The notes under the pieces: model-generated
What the model saw: the letters and a program-made list of their open reading frames with translations, nothing else
Told to the model about the DNA's origin: nothing
The model's database searches: none
Part shown: positions 23,716-32,371 of the stretch, one piece after another
Layout: each line of letters opens with the position of its first letter
Numbering within the stretch: the stretch's first letter is position 1
Assembly: GCF_027497255.1 (NCBI RefSeq)
Contig: NZ_CP114903.1
Coordinates: forward strand, 5,332,001 to 5,396,000
Origin: Micromonospora sp. WMMD882
Lineage (GTDB): Bacteria; Actinomycetota; Actinomycetes; Mycobacteriales; Micromonosporaceae
Reading direction: 5' to 3'
DNA length: 64,000 nt
Translations under genes and position numbers: made by a program

Positions 23716-25074
23716 GTGGCGGAGATGCACACCGGTGCCGGTCGTCGGCGGGTCGCCCATCCCCGCCGACCCCGGCGGATAGCCACCATCTCCGTGCACA
23801 CCTCACCGCTGCACCAACCGGGCACCGGTGACGCCGGCGGCATGAACGTCTACGTCGTCGAGGTCGCCCGGCGGCTGGCCGAGGCCAACGTCGAGGTCGA
23901 GATCTTCACCCGGGCCACCTCCGGTGATCTGCCCCCGGTGGTCGAGATGGCGCCCGGGGTGCAGGTCCGGCACGTCACCTCCGGCCCGCTCGGCGGCCTC
24001 ACCAAGGAGGAGCTGCCCGGCCAGCTCTGCGCGTTCACGGCCGGCGTGCTGCGGGCCGAGGCCGCCCACCCGCCCGGCTGGTACGACCTCATCCACTCCC
24101 ACTACTGGCTTTCCGGCCAGGTCGGCTGGCTGGCCAAGGAACGCTGGGGGGTGCCGCTGGTGCACACCGCGCACACCCTGGCGAAGGTGAAGAACGCGCA
24201 GCTCGCCATCGGTGACCGCCCGGAGCCGAAGGCCCGGCTGATCGGCGAGGAGCAGGTGGTCGCCGAAGCCGACCGGCTGGTCGCCAACACCCGGGTCGAG
24301 GCCCGCGACCTGGTCGGCCGGTACGACGCCGACCCCGACCGGGTCACCGTCGTCGAGCCCGGGGTCGACCTGGACCGGTTCCGCCCGCTGCCGGGCGACC
24401 CGACCGCCGTCCGGCACGCCGCCCGCCGCCGGCTGGGCCTGCCCAGCACCGGGTACGTCGTCGCCTTCGTCGGCCGGATCCAGCCCCTGAAGGCGCCGGA
24501 CGTGCTGGTCCGGGCGATCGCCGCGCTGCGCCGCCGGGACCCGGCGCTGGCCGACGAGGTGACCGTGGTGATCGTGGGCGGCCCCAGCGGCAGCGGCCTG
24601 GAACGGCCGACCGCCCTGATCGAGCTGGCCGCCTCCCTGGGCGTCGCCGACCGGGTCCGGTTCCTCCCCCCGCAGACCGGCGGCAACCTGCCGGCCCTGT
24701 ACCGGGCCGCCGACCTGGTGGCGGTGCCGTCGCACAACGAGTCGTTCGGTCTGGTCGCCCTGGAGGCGCAGGCCTGCGGCACGCCGGTGGTGGCGGCGGC
24801 CGTCGGTGGCCTGGTGACCGCGGTCCGTGACCAGGTCAGCGGGGTGCTGGTGGACGGGCACGACCCGACCGACTGGGCTGACACGCTGCGTCGGCTGCTG
24901 CCGGACCGGCCCCGCCGGGCCGCTCTGGCCCGGGCCGCGGTACGGCACGCCGCCCAGTTCTCCTGGGACCGGACGGTCAGCGGGCTGCTCGCCGTCTACG
25001 AGGAGACCATCGCCGACTGCCGGGAACGGCTCACCTGCGAGCTGGCCGGCGGGGGCGCCCTCTCGTACGGCTGA
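23716..25074 (+). CDS. mshA: D-inositol-3-phosphate glycosyltransferase (mycothiol biosynthesis)
   Basis: A 452-residue GT4 enzyme that transfers GlcNAc from UDP-GlcNAc to inositol-3-phosphate, the first step of mycothiol synthesis. The N-terminal [20 protein letters not shown] is diagnostic of MshA, followed by [35 protein letters not shown] and the GT4 EX7E region [16 protein letters not shown] 23716 is favoured because AGGGGAG lies 5 nt upstream; GTG 23680 would add 12 residues. Matches the position of mshA (Rv0486) between murB and gpm1 in mycobacteria. Confidence 0.95.
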   Translation: MAEMHTGAGRRRVAHPRRPRRIATISVHTSPLHQPGTGDAGGMNVYVVEVARRLAEANVEVEIFTRATSGDLPPVVEMAPGVQVRHVTSGPLGGLTKEELPGQLCAFTAGVLRAEAAHPPGWYDLIHSHYWLSGQVGWLAKERWGVPLVHTAHTLAKVKNAQLAIGDRPEPKARLIGEEQVVAEADRLVANTRVEARDLVGRYDADPDRVTVVEPGVDLDRFRPLPGDPTAVRHAARRRLGLPSTGYVVAFVGRIQPLKAPDVLVRAIAALRRRDPALADEVTVVIVGGPSGSGLERPTALIELAASLGVADRVRFLPPQTGGNLPALYRAADLVAVPSHNESFGLVALEAQACGTPVVAAAVGGLVTAVRDQVSGVLVDGHDPTDWADTLRRLLPDRPRRAALARAAVRHAAQFSWDRTVSGLLAVYEETIADCRERLTCELAGGGALSYG

Positions 25075-25190
25075 GCCGACCGCGTCGGGCCTTCCCCGGC
25101 GGGACCTTCCTCGCGGGCGGCGCCGCGGCGGCTCTTCCGGCGGGGCGGCGTCTCCGGCGGCTCGGGGGGAACGGTCGTAGAGTGGTGGCG

Positions 25191-25748
25191 GTGAGCGTTA
25201 CCAGCGACGTCGCCGCCCTGATCGAGTCGTTCTGCGCCGAGCGGGAGCTGGCGTGCGAGCCGACCGGCCCCTCGTCGTACGCGGTCACGTTGCCCGGCAC
25301 CCACAAGCTCAAGACGATCTGCAACCTCATCGTCGGCGAGCACGCGCTGCGCGTCGAGGCGTTCGTCATGCGTCAGCCCGACGAGCGGCGCGAGGAGCTC
25401 TGGGCCTGGCTGCTGCAACGCAACGCCCGGATGTACGCGGTGGCCTTCTCCGTCGACCCGGTCGGCGACGTCTACCTGACCGGTCGGGTCAACCTGGCCG
25501 GGGTGGACGCCGACGAGCTGGACCGACTGCTCGGGGCGGTGCTCACGTACGCCGACGAGTCCTTCGACACCATGCTGGAGATCGGCTTCGGCTCGGCGAT
25601 CCGCCGGGAGTGGGAGTGGCGGGTCAAGCGGGGCGAGTCCACCGCGAACCTCGCCGCGTTCGCCCACCTCTTCACGCCGTCCGGGCAGGTGGCGTCCACG
25701 ACCGCCGGTGACGGTTCTCCGACGTCCGGCGGTTCGGACCCGGTCTGA
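25191..25748 (+). CDS. YbjN domain protein
   Basis: A 185-residue soluble protein of the YbjN/CesT-like fold: IESFCAERELACEPTGPSSY, CNLIVGEHALRVEAFVMRQP and MYAVAFSVDPVGDVYLTGRV. It corresponds to the YbjN-family gene found between mshA and gpm1 in mycobacteria (Rv0487). Function is unknown; E. coli YbjN affects motility and stress response. Several GTG codons are possible; 25191 is preferred because TAGAGT (25178-25183) ends 7 nt upstream. A glutamate-rich and basic C terminus ends in a Ser/Gly tail. Confidence 0.82.
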   Translation: MSVTSDVAALIESFCAERELACEPTGPSSYAVTLPGTHKLKTICNLIVGEHALRVEAFVMRQPDERREELWAWLLQRNARMYAVAFSVDPVGDVYLTGRVNLAGVDADELDRLLGAVLTYADESFDTMLEIGFGSAIRREWEWRVKRGESTANLAAFAHLFTPSGQVASTTAGDGSPTSGGSDPV

Positions 25749-25865
25749 CGGGTATGCGCACCGCGCGGCGCGGCGCTGGCCGTCTCTGGCCGGCGGCGCG
25801 GTGGCGGCGGTCGCCACCGGGTCCATCGCGCGCCGGGGACGGACTGTCGAGGAGCGTGAGGGTCC

Positions 25866-26837
25866 ATGGCGCAACAGAGCAGCTCCGGTCGCGGCGGGAC
25901 CGCGACCGCCACCAAGCGGCAGTCGGCGACGAAGCGGCAGTCGGCGGCCAGGCGTCCGGCGACGGCCGCGGCGAGGCGGTCGGCGGCCGGGCCGGCGACG
26001 AACCGGGCCGGGGCCGGCTCCCGCGCGGAGATCGCCGACCTGCGGGTGGACGAGATCCGTGGGCGGCTCCGGACGTACGGGGTGACCGGCGTATCCGGCA
26101 TGCGTAAGCCGGAGCTGGTGCAGGAGCTGGTCCGGGCCGAGCGGCGTGGCGGCTCGGCGAAGCGCACCGCCGGTCCGACCGGCCGAGCCACCCCGGGTGG
26201 CGCGAAGAGGTCCACCTCCGGTGGCGCGAAGAGGTCCACCGCCTCGGCCGGCGTGAGAAGGTCCACCGCGTCGGCCGGCGTGAGAAGGTCCACCGCGTCG
26301 GCCGACGCGAAGAGGTCCACCGCGTCGGCCGACGCGAAGCCCACGGCCGGGCGCGGCGGGAGGAAGGCGATCGCCGGTCCGAAGGCCACTGCCGGCCCGA
26401 AAGCCACTGCCCGGGCGGCCACGAAGAGCGCCGCGAAGGCGGGCTCGCGGGCCGGCGCGGGTGGCGGTGTCCGTACCGGCGTCCGGTCGGCGCGGTCGGT
26501 GCGGTCGTCGCAACAGATCACGTCGCCGGCGGACCGGCCGGAGCGTCCGGGCCGCAGTCTGGTCACCACCAGTCACGAGGTGATCCAGCAGTGGGCGCGG
26601 GCCCGTCAGGCGAAGCCGGCGACGATCATCGGTACCGAGCGCGACGGCCGGGCCGGGGTGCTGACCTTCGACTTCCCGGGCTACCGGGAGAGTCGTCGGC
26701 TGCGCCAGATCACCTGGAACGAGTGGTTCCGGACCTTCGACGAGCGCCGGCTGAACCTGATCTACCAGGAGCAGCTGCGGGACGGCCGACCGAGCAACTT
26801 CTTCCGGACGGAGTCACCGGATCGGGAGGACGCCTGA
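25866..26837 (+). CDS. Rho_N-domain protein with basic repeats and a conserved C-terminal domain
   Basis: A 323-residue protein in three parts. First, an Arg/Lys/Ala-rich N terminus (1-50). Second, a Rho_N/SAP-like helical hairpin at about 55-92, DLRVDEIRGRLRTYGVTGVS then GMRKPELVQELVRA, a fold that binds nucleic acid. Third, a low-complexity basic linker with five 9-residue units of the AGVRRSTAS / ADAKRSTAS type, then a C-terminal domain of about 85 residues (VIQQWARARQAKPATIIGTE, FDFPGYRESRRL, ITWNEWFRTFDERRLNLIYQ). The last part matches a small domain often found alone in bacteria. A chromosome- or RNA-binding role is likely but not shown. Codon use is normal. Confidence 0.78.
   Translation: MAQQSSSGRGGTATATKRQSATKRQSAARRPATAAARRSAAGPATNRAGAGSRAEIADLRVDEIRGRLRTYGVTGVSGMRKPELVQELVRAERRGGSAKRTAGPTGRATPGGAKRSTSGGAKRSTASAGVRRSTASAGVRRSTASADAKRSTASADAKPTAGRGGRKAIAGPKATAGPKATARAATKSAAKAGSRAGAGGGVRTGVRSARSVRSSQQITSPADRPERPGRSLVTTSHEVIQQWARARQAKPATIIGTERDGRAGVLTFDFPGYRESRRLRQITWNEWFRTFDERRLNLIYQEQLRDGRPSNFFRTESPDREDA
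26196..26339 (+). repeat. In-frame 24/27-nt tandem repeats in the Rho_N protein
   Basis: Successive units built on ggcgcgaagaggtccacc or ggcgtgagaaggtccacc encode GGAKRSTS, GGAKRSTAS, AGVRRSTAS (twice, identical at DNA level) and ADAKRSTAS plus a partial copy. All keep frame, so copy-number change would lengthen or shorten the basic linker without frameshift. Confidence 0.85.
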
Positions 26838-26927
26838 GTCGTTTACCGGAAGGCGGGGCGGGTATGCCGAGGTTGTCAACGGTCGAGTCAGGTAACCGGC
26901 TGTGACTGGTGAGACAGTCCGATCCGG

Positions 26928-26956
26928 TTGTCTCCGGCACCCGGGCCAACTAGCTT
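26928..26956 (+). promoter_or_regulatory. Candidate sigma-70-type promoter with no evident gene
   Basis: TTGTCT (26928-26933) and TAGCTT (26951-26956) are separated by exactly 17 nt, in one of the more AT-rich stretches of the window. Transcription would start near 26963 and run on the plus strand toward the convergent MFS gene. No convincing protein-coding gene follows, which makes a non-coding transcript or a leader the likely product. Confidence 0.5.
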
Positions 26957-26962
26957 TATTGC

Positions 26963-27122
26963 CCTACGCTGCGCTTGGAAACGTTCGGGGGAGCGGCGGA
27001 TCGAACAGATCCGCGCACCAGGTGTGACGTAGGGGGCAGGTGGCGTACGCCGTTGGGGGACGGCGCCCACCTGTTGAACCGGCGGCGCGAGCGGGCGACG
27101 CTTACGGGGGTGAGTGTCGCCC
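26963..27122 (+). ncRNA. Candidate structured non-coding RNA
   Basis: Downstream of the orphan promoter lie three hairpins: gcggatc-gaaca-gatccgc at 26996-27014; caggtgg...ccacctg at 27037-27073 with inner gccg/cggc pairs and a G-rich loop; and gggcgac...gtcgccc at 27093-27122 with flanking GC pairs. The region 26838-27197 is otherwise gene-free. I could not match it to a known RNA family. Read on the minus strand the last two loops are C-rich and could instead be terminators of the MFS gene. Confidence 0.35.
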
Positions 27123-27197
27123 GCCGCCGCCGGGTGCGATGTGGGCGTCCATCCCGACGGGGGTCGGGGTGGACGCCTTCGCCGTTCTCCGGGGTTG

Positions 27198-28517
27198 TCA
27201 GCGGCTGGCGGCGGGCTGGGCCGGCGCGGTGGCCGCCGCCTCCGCCGCTGCCGGGACGGGCGGCGTCAGGACGCTGGCCGGCTCTTTCACCAGCGCGCCC
27301 CGGCGGCGCAGCGCGTCGGCCCGACGTTCCCGGGCCGGCCCGGACAGCAGGTGCGCGACCGCCGTCACCCCGCCGATCGCGGCGCAGCCCAGCCAGAGCG
27401 CGGCGTTGCCGACCTCCTGCCGGACGAAGCCGCCGAGGATCGGCGCGGTGGCCCCGGCGACCTGCCAGGAGAGCGAGAAGACCCCCTGGTAGCGGCCGCG
27501 CAGCTCGGCCGGGGAGAGCTCGGCGATGAGCGTCGAGTTGGACGGGGAGTTGAGCATCTCGCCCATGGTCCAGATCAGCACGGTGAGCCCGTAGAACCAG
27601 GCCGCTCCGGCGAACGCGGTCAGACCGAAGCCGACGCCCATCACGAGCGCGGCGAGCGCCAGCACGTGTGACCGGCTGCGGCCCCGGATCAGCCGGGGGA
27701 CGAAGAGCTGCCCGGCCACGATCAGCACGCCGTTGAGCGCGATCACCGACCCGTACGTGGTGGTGGAGAGGCCGTCCTCGCCCATGGCGATCGGCAGCAT
27801 CGAGATGTGCTGCAGGAAGACCAGCGCGCTGAACAGGTTGAGCGCCACGAAGCCGAGGAAGACCCGGTCGGCGAGGATGGCGCGCAGGGCGCTGTGGGGC
27901 ACGCCCGCGTCGGCGGTGGCCGGGGTCGGCGCGGTCGGCCGTCGGGTCTCCCGGACCTTGACGAAGATGATCAGCGCGGTGGTCAGCGTGGTGGCCGCGT
28001 CCACCACGAAGAGCAGCAGGTAGCCGACCTCGGCGGCCAGCCCGGCCAGCAGGGCCGCGCAGGCGAACCCCAGGTTGATCGCCCAGTAGTTCAGCGAGAA
28101 GGCGCGCAGCCGGTCCCGTTCCGGCACGACGTCGATCATCATCGCGCCGAACGCCGGCCGGGCGGCCTCGGCGAACAGGCCGAGCAGCAGCGCGCCGGCG
28201 GCGATCGCCCACAGCTCCCGCGCGAAGCCCAGGGTGAGCATCATGACGGCCGCGCCGACGTGCGCGGTGAGCAGCGTCGGGCGGCGGCCCCAGCGGTCGG
28301 TGAGCACCCCGCCGACGGTGGTGCCGACCGCGCCGCCGACGCCCCAGCCGCCGAGCACCAGGCCGGCCTGGAGCTCGGAGAAGCCGCGTTCCCTGGTCAG
28401 GTAGATGGCGAGGAAGACCAGCACGAACGAGCCGAGCCGGTTGATCAGGGTGCCGGTCCAGAGGTACCAGAAGGTGACCGGCAGGCCACCGGCTGTCTCC
28501 CGTAACCAACCCCGCAT
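27198..28517 (-). CDS. MFS transporter
   Basis: A 439-residue, 12-helix major facilitator. Conserved loop 2-3 motif GVLTDRWGRRPTLL; NYWAINLGFACAALLAGLAA in helix 5; ILGGFVRQEVG late. It resembles MdtH/YceL-type drug exporters. ATG 28517 is preferred: a GCGGAG stretch precedes it; GTG 28526 would add three residues. The C-terminal 45 residues are Ala/Pro-rich. Located between the Rho_N protein (convergent) and gpmA (divergent). The exported substrate is unknown. Confidence 0.87.
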   Translation of the reverse strand: MRGWLRETAGGLPVTFWYLWTGTLINRLGSFVLVFLAIYLTRERGFSELQAGLVLGGWGVGGAVGTTVGGVLTDRWGRRPTLLTAHVGAAVMMLTLGFARELWAIAAGALLLGLFAEAARPAFGAMMIDVVPERDRLRAFSLNYWAINLGFACAALLAGLAAEVGYLLLFVVDAATTLTTALIIFVKVRETRRPTAPTPATADAGVPHSALRAILADRVFLGFVALNLFSALVFLQHISMLPIAMGEDGLSTTTYGSVIALNGVLIVAGQLFVPRLIRGRSRSHVLALAALVMGVGFGLTAFAGAAWFYGLTVLIWTMGEMLNSPSNSTLIAELSPAELRGRYQGVFSLSWQVAGATAPILGGFVRQEVGNAALWLGCAAIGGVTAVAHLLSGPARERRADALRRRGALVKEPASVLTPPVPAAAEAAATAPAQPAASR

Positions 28518-28675
28518 GCTCCGCACCGCGCGCCCCCGTTTCGTAATGACTGGTCGATCTTTCGCCGCTTACAACCTAGTGGCGCGCTCCTGACCAGGTC
28601 ATCCGCTTTTCCACGTGGTGGTCGTCACCACCACCCGGCGCGTGTCCGGTCCGCCGTTGCGGCAGGATGATCCCC

Positions 28676-29443
28676 ATGACTGCGAGCGAAGGGCCCACCG
28701 TCGGGACGCTGGTCCTGCTGCGGCACGGCGAGAGCGACTGGAACGCCAAGAACCTCTTCACCGGCTGGGTCGACGTCGACCTGACCGCCAAGGGCGAGGC
28801 CGAGGCACGCCGTGGCGGTGAGCTGCTGCGTGAGCACGACCTGCTGCCGGACGTGGTGCACACCAGCCTGCTGCGCCGGGCGATCCGCACCTCCGAGCTG
28901 GCGCTGCACGCCGCCGACCGGCACTGGATCGCGGCGCGTCGGTCGTGGCGGCTCAACGAGCGCCACTACGGCGCCCTGCAGGGCAAGGACAAGAAGCAGA
29001 CCCTGAACGAGTACGGCGAGGAGCAGTTCATGCTCTGGCGCCGCTCGTACGACACCCCGCCGCCGCCGATCGCCGACGACGACGAGTGGTCGCAGGTCGG
29101 CGACCCCCGGTACGCGCTGCTGCCGACCGAGCTGATGCCGCGTACGGAGTGCCTGAAGGACGTCGTCGAGCGGATGCTGCCGTACTGGTACGACTCGATC
29201 GTGCCGGACGTCCTCGCCGGCCGGACGGTCCTGGTGGCGGCGCACGGGAACTCGCTGCGTGCCCTGGTCAAGCACCTGGACCAGATCTCCGACGCCGAGA
29301 TCGCCAAGCTGAACATCCCGACCGGGATCCCGCTGCGGTACGACCTCGACCCGCAGCTCCGCCCGCTCACCCTGGGCGGCACCTACCTCGACCCGAACGC
29401 GGCCAGGGACGCCGCCGCCGCGGTCGCCAACCAGGGCCGCTGA
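28676..29443 (+). CDS. gpmA: 2,3-bisphosphoglycerate-dependent phosphoglycerate mutase
   Basis: A 255-residue glycolytic enzyme interconverting 3- and 2-phosphoglycerate. [18 protein letters not shown] carries the phosphohistidine His17; [14 protein letters not shown], and [14 protein letters not shown] supply the second His and phosphate ligands; [12 protein letters not shown] is the typical end. ATG 28676 gives [15 protein letters not shown]; a CAGGAT hexamer ends 6 nt upstream, so the message may be leaderless. It is convergent with phoU and shares a strong terminator. Same neighbourhood as gpm1 next to senX3-regX3 in mycobacteria. Confidence 0.96.
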   Translation: MTASEGPTVGTLVLLRHGESDWNAKNLFTGWVDVDLTAKGEAEARRGGELLREHDLLPDVVHTSLLRRAIRTSELALHAADRHWIAARRSWRLNERHYGALQGKDKKQTLNEYGEEQFMLWRRSYDTPPPPIADDDEWSQVGDPRYALLPTELMPRTECLKDVVERMLPYWYDSIVPDVLAGRTVLVAAHGNSLRALVKHLDQISDAEIAKLNIPTGIPLRYDLDPQLRPLTLGGTYLDPNAARDAAAAVANQGR

Positions 29444-29451
29444 CGCCGCGC

Positions 29452-29485
29452 GGCGGAAGGGCCCGCCTGCTGGGGCCCTTCCGCC
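29452..29485. terminator. Bidirectional terminator between gpmA and phoU
   Basis: A perfect 13-bp stem: ggcggaagggccc (29452-29464) with gggcccttccgcc (29473-29485), 8-nt loop. It lies 9 nt after the gpmA stop and 8 nt after the phoU stop on the other strand, so it ends both genes. Confidence 0.9.
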
Positions 29486-29492
29486 GGCCGGC

Positions 29493-30134
29493 TCAGGTGG
29501 TCTCGCCGGTGATCAGGTAGACGACGTGTTCGCCGGTGTTCACCGCGTGGTCGGCGAACCGCTCGTAGAAGCGGCCGAGCAGGGTGGCGTCGATGGCCGT
29601 CTCGACCCCGTACGGCCAGGCCTCGTCGAGCAGCACCGCGAACAGGCCGCGGTGCAGGTCGTCCATGGCGTCGTCGTCGGAGTCGAGTTCCGCGGCGACC
29701 TGCGCGTCCGGCGCGGCCAGCACCGAGGCGATCTTCCCGGCCATCCGGTCGGCGACGCCGGCCATGTCGGTGAAGATCGGCCGCAGCTCGGCCGGCACCG
29801 CCGGGGAGGGGTGCCGACGTAGCGCCGTCTTCGCCACGTGGTCGGCCAGGTCGCCCATCCGCTCCAGGTCGGCGGCGACGTGCAGGGCGGTGATCACGGT
29901 ACGCAGGTCGGAGGCGACGGGGGCCTGCCGGGCCAGCAGCTCGCAGACCCGTTCCTCGACCTCCCGGTACTGCTCGTCGACCTCGGCGTCCCGGGCGATC
30001 ACGGTCTCGGCGGCCCGTCGGTCGGCGGTGAGCAGCGCCCGGGTGGCCTGCCGCATGGCCTCCCGGACCCCGTCGGCCATCGTCACCAGCAGGTGGCTGA
30101 CGGCCTGCAGGTCGGCCTGGAACTCGTCGCGCAT
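29493..30134 (-). CDS. phoU: Phosphate transport regulator PhoU
   Basis: A 213-residue all-helical protein with two PhoU repeats. The first has MRDEFQADLQAVSHLLVTMA, DLRTVITALHVAADLERMGD and HVAKTALR; the second RMAGKIASVLAAPDAQVAAE and GRFYERFADHAVNTGEHVVY. The ERMGDxAxxxA and ERFADHAVNT motifs are metal-binding. It couples Pst transport to the SenX3-RegX3 system, here encoded divergently. ATG 30134 is preceded by AGGA on the minus strand; an upstream extension of the frame to 30305 lies in the promoter region and was rejected. Confidence 0.94.
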   Translation of the reverse strand: MRDEFQADLQAVSHLLVTMADGVREAMRQATRALLTADRRAAETVIARDAEVDEQYREVEERVCELLARQAPVASDLRTVITALHVAADLERMGDLADHVAKTALRRHPSPAVPAELRPIFTDMAGVADRMAGKIASVLAAPDAQVAAELDSDDDAMDDLHRGLFAVLLDEAWPYGVETAIDATLLGRFYERFADHAVNTGEHVVYLITGETT

Positions 30135-30233
30135 CGTCACGTCCTGTTGTCCGGGTACGGCGGCGGCGGCCGGAGCCGGCCACCGGGTGCGCCGCCCACC
30201 GTAGAGGGAGTCGACGGGGCCCGGGTTAACGCC

Positions 30234-30262
30234 GGTGAACGGTGCTCGGCCAAGCGGTGAAC
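30234..30262 (-). promoter_or_regulatory. PHO-box-like direct repeats between phoU and senX3
   Basis: On the minus strand GTTCACC occurs at 30262-30256 and again at 30240-30234, exactly 22 nt (two 11-nt units) apart, with a degenerate middle unit GGCCGAG. Streptomyces PhoP boxes are 11-nt direct repeats with core GTTCACC. A further ggtgaac is at 30308-30314. This would let RegX3/PhoP control phoU and its own operon. Confidence 0.7.
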
Positions 30263-30334
30263 TTTCCCGGAAGCGAGCGTGATTCGTCCCGTTCTGCGCG
30301 GTCACCAGGTGAACAATGACCCTACGATCGCCGG

Positions 30335-31633
30335 GTGAACTGGGCGGCGACGGTCGACGTGGTGGTGGTTCTGGTGGCCGGGGTGGCCGCCGGGCTGCTG
30401 CTCGCCTGGGCCGTCCGCCGTGGCCCGCGCCGGACCGACCGGTCCGGTTGGAGCAGGGGGAGGCCCGCGATAGCCGACGACCAGCAGGGCGGGCTCTCCG
30501 GGCTCGGCCGCAAGACGATCGACTCCCTCCGGGCCGGCGTGGTCGTGCTCGGTCCCGACGACGTGCCGGTGCTGGTCAACCCGGCCGCCCGCGCGATGGG
30601 CCTGCTCCGCACCGGCCCCGCGCCCGGCTCGATGGCCGCCCACCCGCTGATCCGCACCCTCGCCGGGCAGGTGCGGCGCACCGGCGTGCGCCGCGAGATC
30701 GAGCTGGACCTGCCCCGGGGCCGCGACAACGTCGGGCCGGACCCGCTCGGCGTGCACCTGCGGGCGATGGGCATCGGCGCGGGGTACGTGGCCGTCGAGG
30801 CGGCCGACGTGACCGAGTCGCACCGGCTCGCCCGGGTCCGCCGGGACTTCGTGGCCAACGTCAGCCACGAGCTGAAGACCCCGATCGGGGCGTTGCAACT
30901 GCTGGCCGAGGCGCTGCTGGACGCGACCGGGTCGGCGGGTCCGGCGGTCGACCCCTCCGGGGCCGCCGCGACGACCCTCTCCGAGGACGTGGTGGCCGCC
31001 CGGCGCTTCGCCGAGCGTATCCACCACGAGTCCACCCGGCTGGGTCGGCTGGTGCAGGAGTTGCTGGAGCTGACCCGCCTCCAGGGGGCGGAGCCGCAGC
31101 CCGCCCCGGAGCCGGTCGGGGTGGACTGGGTGCTCGCCGAGGTGGTCGACCGGACCCGCACCACGGCCGCCGCCCGGCGGGTCCGGATCGCCGTCGATGG
31201 CGCCGCCGGGCTGACCGTCCACGGCAACGACAACCAGATCGCCACGGCGGTGGCGAACCTGGTGGAGAACGCCATCATCTACTCGGGCGTGGACACCACC
31301 GTCACCGTCAGCGTGCGTAGTGACGACGACTTCGTCCAGATCGCGGTCACCGACCAGGGGATCGGCATCGCCCCCACCGACGTCGACCGGATCTTCGAAC
31401 GTTTCTACCGGGCCGACCAGGCCCGCTCCCGGTCCACCGGCGGCACCGGGCTCGGCCTGGCCATCGTCAAGCACATCGCGAGCAACCATGGCGGACGCGT
31501 CGAGGTGTCCAGCACTCTTGGTGGCGGGTCGACGTTCACCCTCCGGCTGCCCGCCCGTCCGCCGGACGACCTGGCAGCGACACTCCAGTCCGCTGAGATC
31601 GAGGCCGGCCCGGCCGAGCTCCGGCAGGCTTGA
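30335..31633 (+). CDS. senX3: Phosphate-sensing histidine kinase SenX3/PhoR
   Basis: A 432-residue kinase with one N-terminal membrane segment (about 7-27), a degenerate PAS domain (about 60-160), the H box FVANVSHELKTPIGAL (His178), and the ATPase motifs NLVENAIIYSG (N), DQGIGIA (G1) and GGTGLGLAIVKHIASNHGG (G2). GTG 30335 lies 6 nt after TACGAT (30323-30328), so the message is probably leaderless. It phosphorylates RegX3 encoded 23 nt downstream. Order phoU / senX3-regX3 is conserved in mycobacteria and matches PhoU/PhoR-PhoP in Streptomyces. Confidence 0.93.
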   Translation: MNWAATVDVVVVLVAGVAAGLLLAWAVRRGPRRTDRSGWSRGRPAIADDQQGGLSGLGRKTIDSLRAGVVVLGPDDVPVLVNPAARAMGLLRTGPAPGSMAAHPLIRTLAGQVRRTGVRREIELDLPRGRDNVGPDPLGVHLRAMGIGAGYVAVEAADVTESHRLARVRRDFVANVSHELKTPIGALQLLAEALLDATGSAGPAVDPSGAAATTLSEDVVAARRFAERIHHESTRLGRLVQELLELTRLQGAEPQPAPEPVGVDWVLAEVVDRTRTTAAARRVRIAVDGAAGLTVHGNDNQIATAVANLVENAIIYSGVDTTVTVSVRSDDDFVQIAVTDQGIGIAPTDVDRIFERFYRADQARSRSTGGTGLGLAIVKHIASNHGGRVEVSSTLGGGSTFTLRLPARPPDDLAATLQSAEIEAGPAELRQA

Positions 31634-31656
31634 ACACCGCACCGAAAGGAACCCCG

Positions 31657-32340
31657 TTGAGCCGCGTTCTGGTGGTAGAGGACGAGGAGTCGTTCTCCGA
31701 CGCCCTCTCGTACATGCTCCGCAAGGAGGGCTTCGAGGTCTCCGTCGCTCCGACCGGCACCTCCGCTCTCACCGAGTTCGACCGGACCGGCGCGGACATC
31801 GTCCTGCTCGACCTGATGCTGCCCGAGATGTCCGGCACCGAGGTGTGCCGGCAGCTCCGTCAGCGGTCGCACGTCCCGATCATCATGGTCACCGCCCGGG
31901 ACAGCGAGATCGACAAGGTGGTCGGCCTGGAGATCGGGGCGGACGACTACGTGACCAAGCCGTACTCCCCGCGTGAGCTGGTCGCCCGGATCCGGGCGGT
32001 GCTGCGGCGGCAGAGCGTCGAGGCGGTCGAGGTCGGCGGGGCGACGCTGGCCGCCGGGCCGGTCCGGATGGACATCGAACGGCACGTGGTGACCGTCGAC
32101 GGCGCCCCGGTGCAGCTTCCGCTGAAGGAGTTCGAGCTGCTGGAGCTGCTGCTGCGCAACGCGGGTCGGGTGCTCACCCGGGGCCAGTTGATCGACCGGG
32201 TCTGGGGCGCGGACTACGTCGGCGACACCAAGACCCTGGACGTGCACGTCAAGCGGCTGCGCTCCAAGATCGAGCCGGAGCCGTCCGCGCCCCGCTTCAT
32301 CGTCACCGTGCGCGGCCTGGGCTACAAGTTCGAGCCGTGA
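31657..32340 (+). CDS. regX3: OmpR-family response regulator RegX3/PhoP
   Basis: A 227-residue regulator beginning at TTG 31657 (LSRVLVVEDEES), with AAAGGA 6 nt upstream. Receiver: phosphoacceptor Asp52 in LLDLMLPE, VTARDSE and DDYVTKPYSPREL; DNA-binding winged helix: LPLKEFELLELLLRNAGRVL, then DVHVKRLRSKIE and VRGLGYKFEP. Activates phosphate-starvation genes. The likely targets in this window are its own operon and the secreted nuclease at 57406, both with PHO-box-like sites. TTG start use is uncommon. Confidence 0.94.
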   Translation: MSRVLVVEDEESFSDALSYMLRKEGFEVSVAPTGTSALTEFDRTGADIVLLDLMLPEMSGTEVCRQLRQRSHVPIIMVTARDSEIDKVVGLEIGADDYVTKPYSPRELVARIRAVLRRQSVEAVEVGGATLAAGPVRMDIERHVVTVDGAPVQLPLKEFELLELLLRNAGRVLTRGQLIDRVWGADYVGDTKTLDVHVKRLRSKIEPEPSAPRFIVTVRGLGYKFEP

Positions 32341-32371
32341 CCGGGCCGGGCCGGGCCCCCGGGGCCCGGTC
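32339..32371. terminator. Hairpin between regX3 and doc
   Basis: gaccgggcc (32339-32347) pairs with ggcccggtc (32363-32371) around a loop that can form further GC pairs. It overlaps both stop codons of the convergent genes and is the only candidate terminator here. Confidence 0.65.

Noticed and set aside
26990..27130. c-di-AMP (ydaO) riboswitch or 6C RNA in the gap
   Set aside because: GGGGGAGCGG recalls ydaO and the C-rich loops on the minus strand recall 6C RNA, but the conserved cores are not present and no NlpC/P60-type target gene follows.
26975..27529. Plus-strand ORFs (184 and 150 residues) crossing the gap and the MFS gene end
   Set aside because: They run antisense into the MFS coding region, with no domain, and look like GC-rich shadows. 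A small lost gene cannot be excluded.
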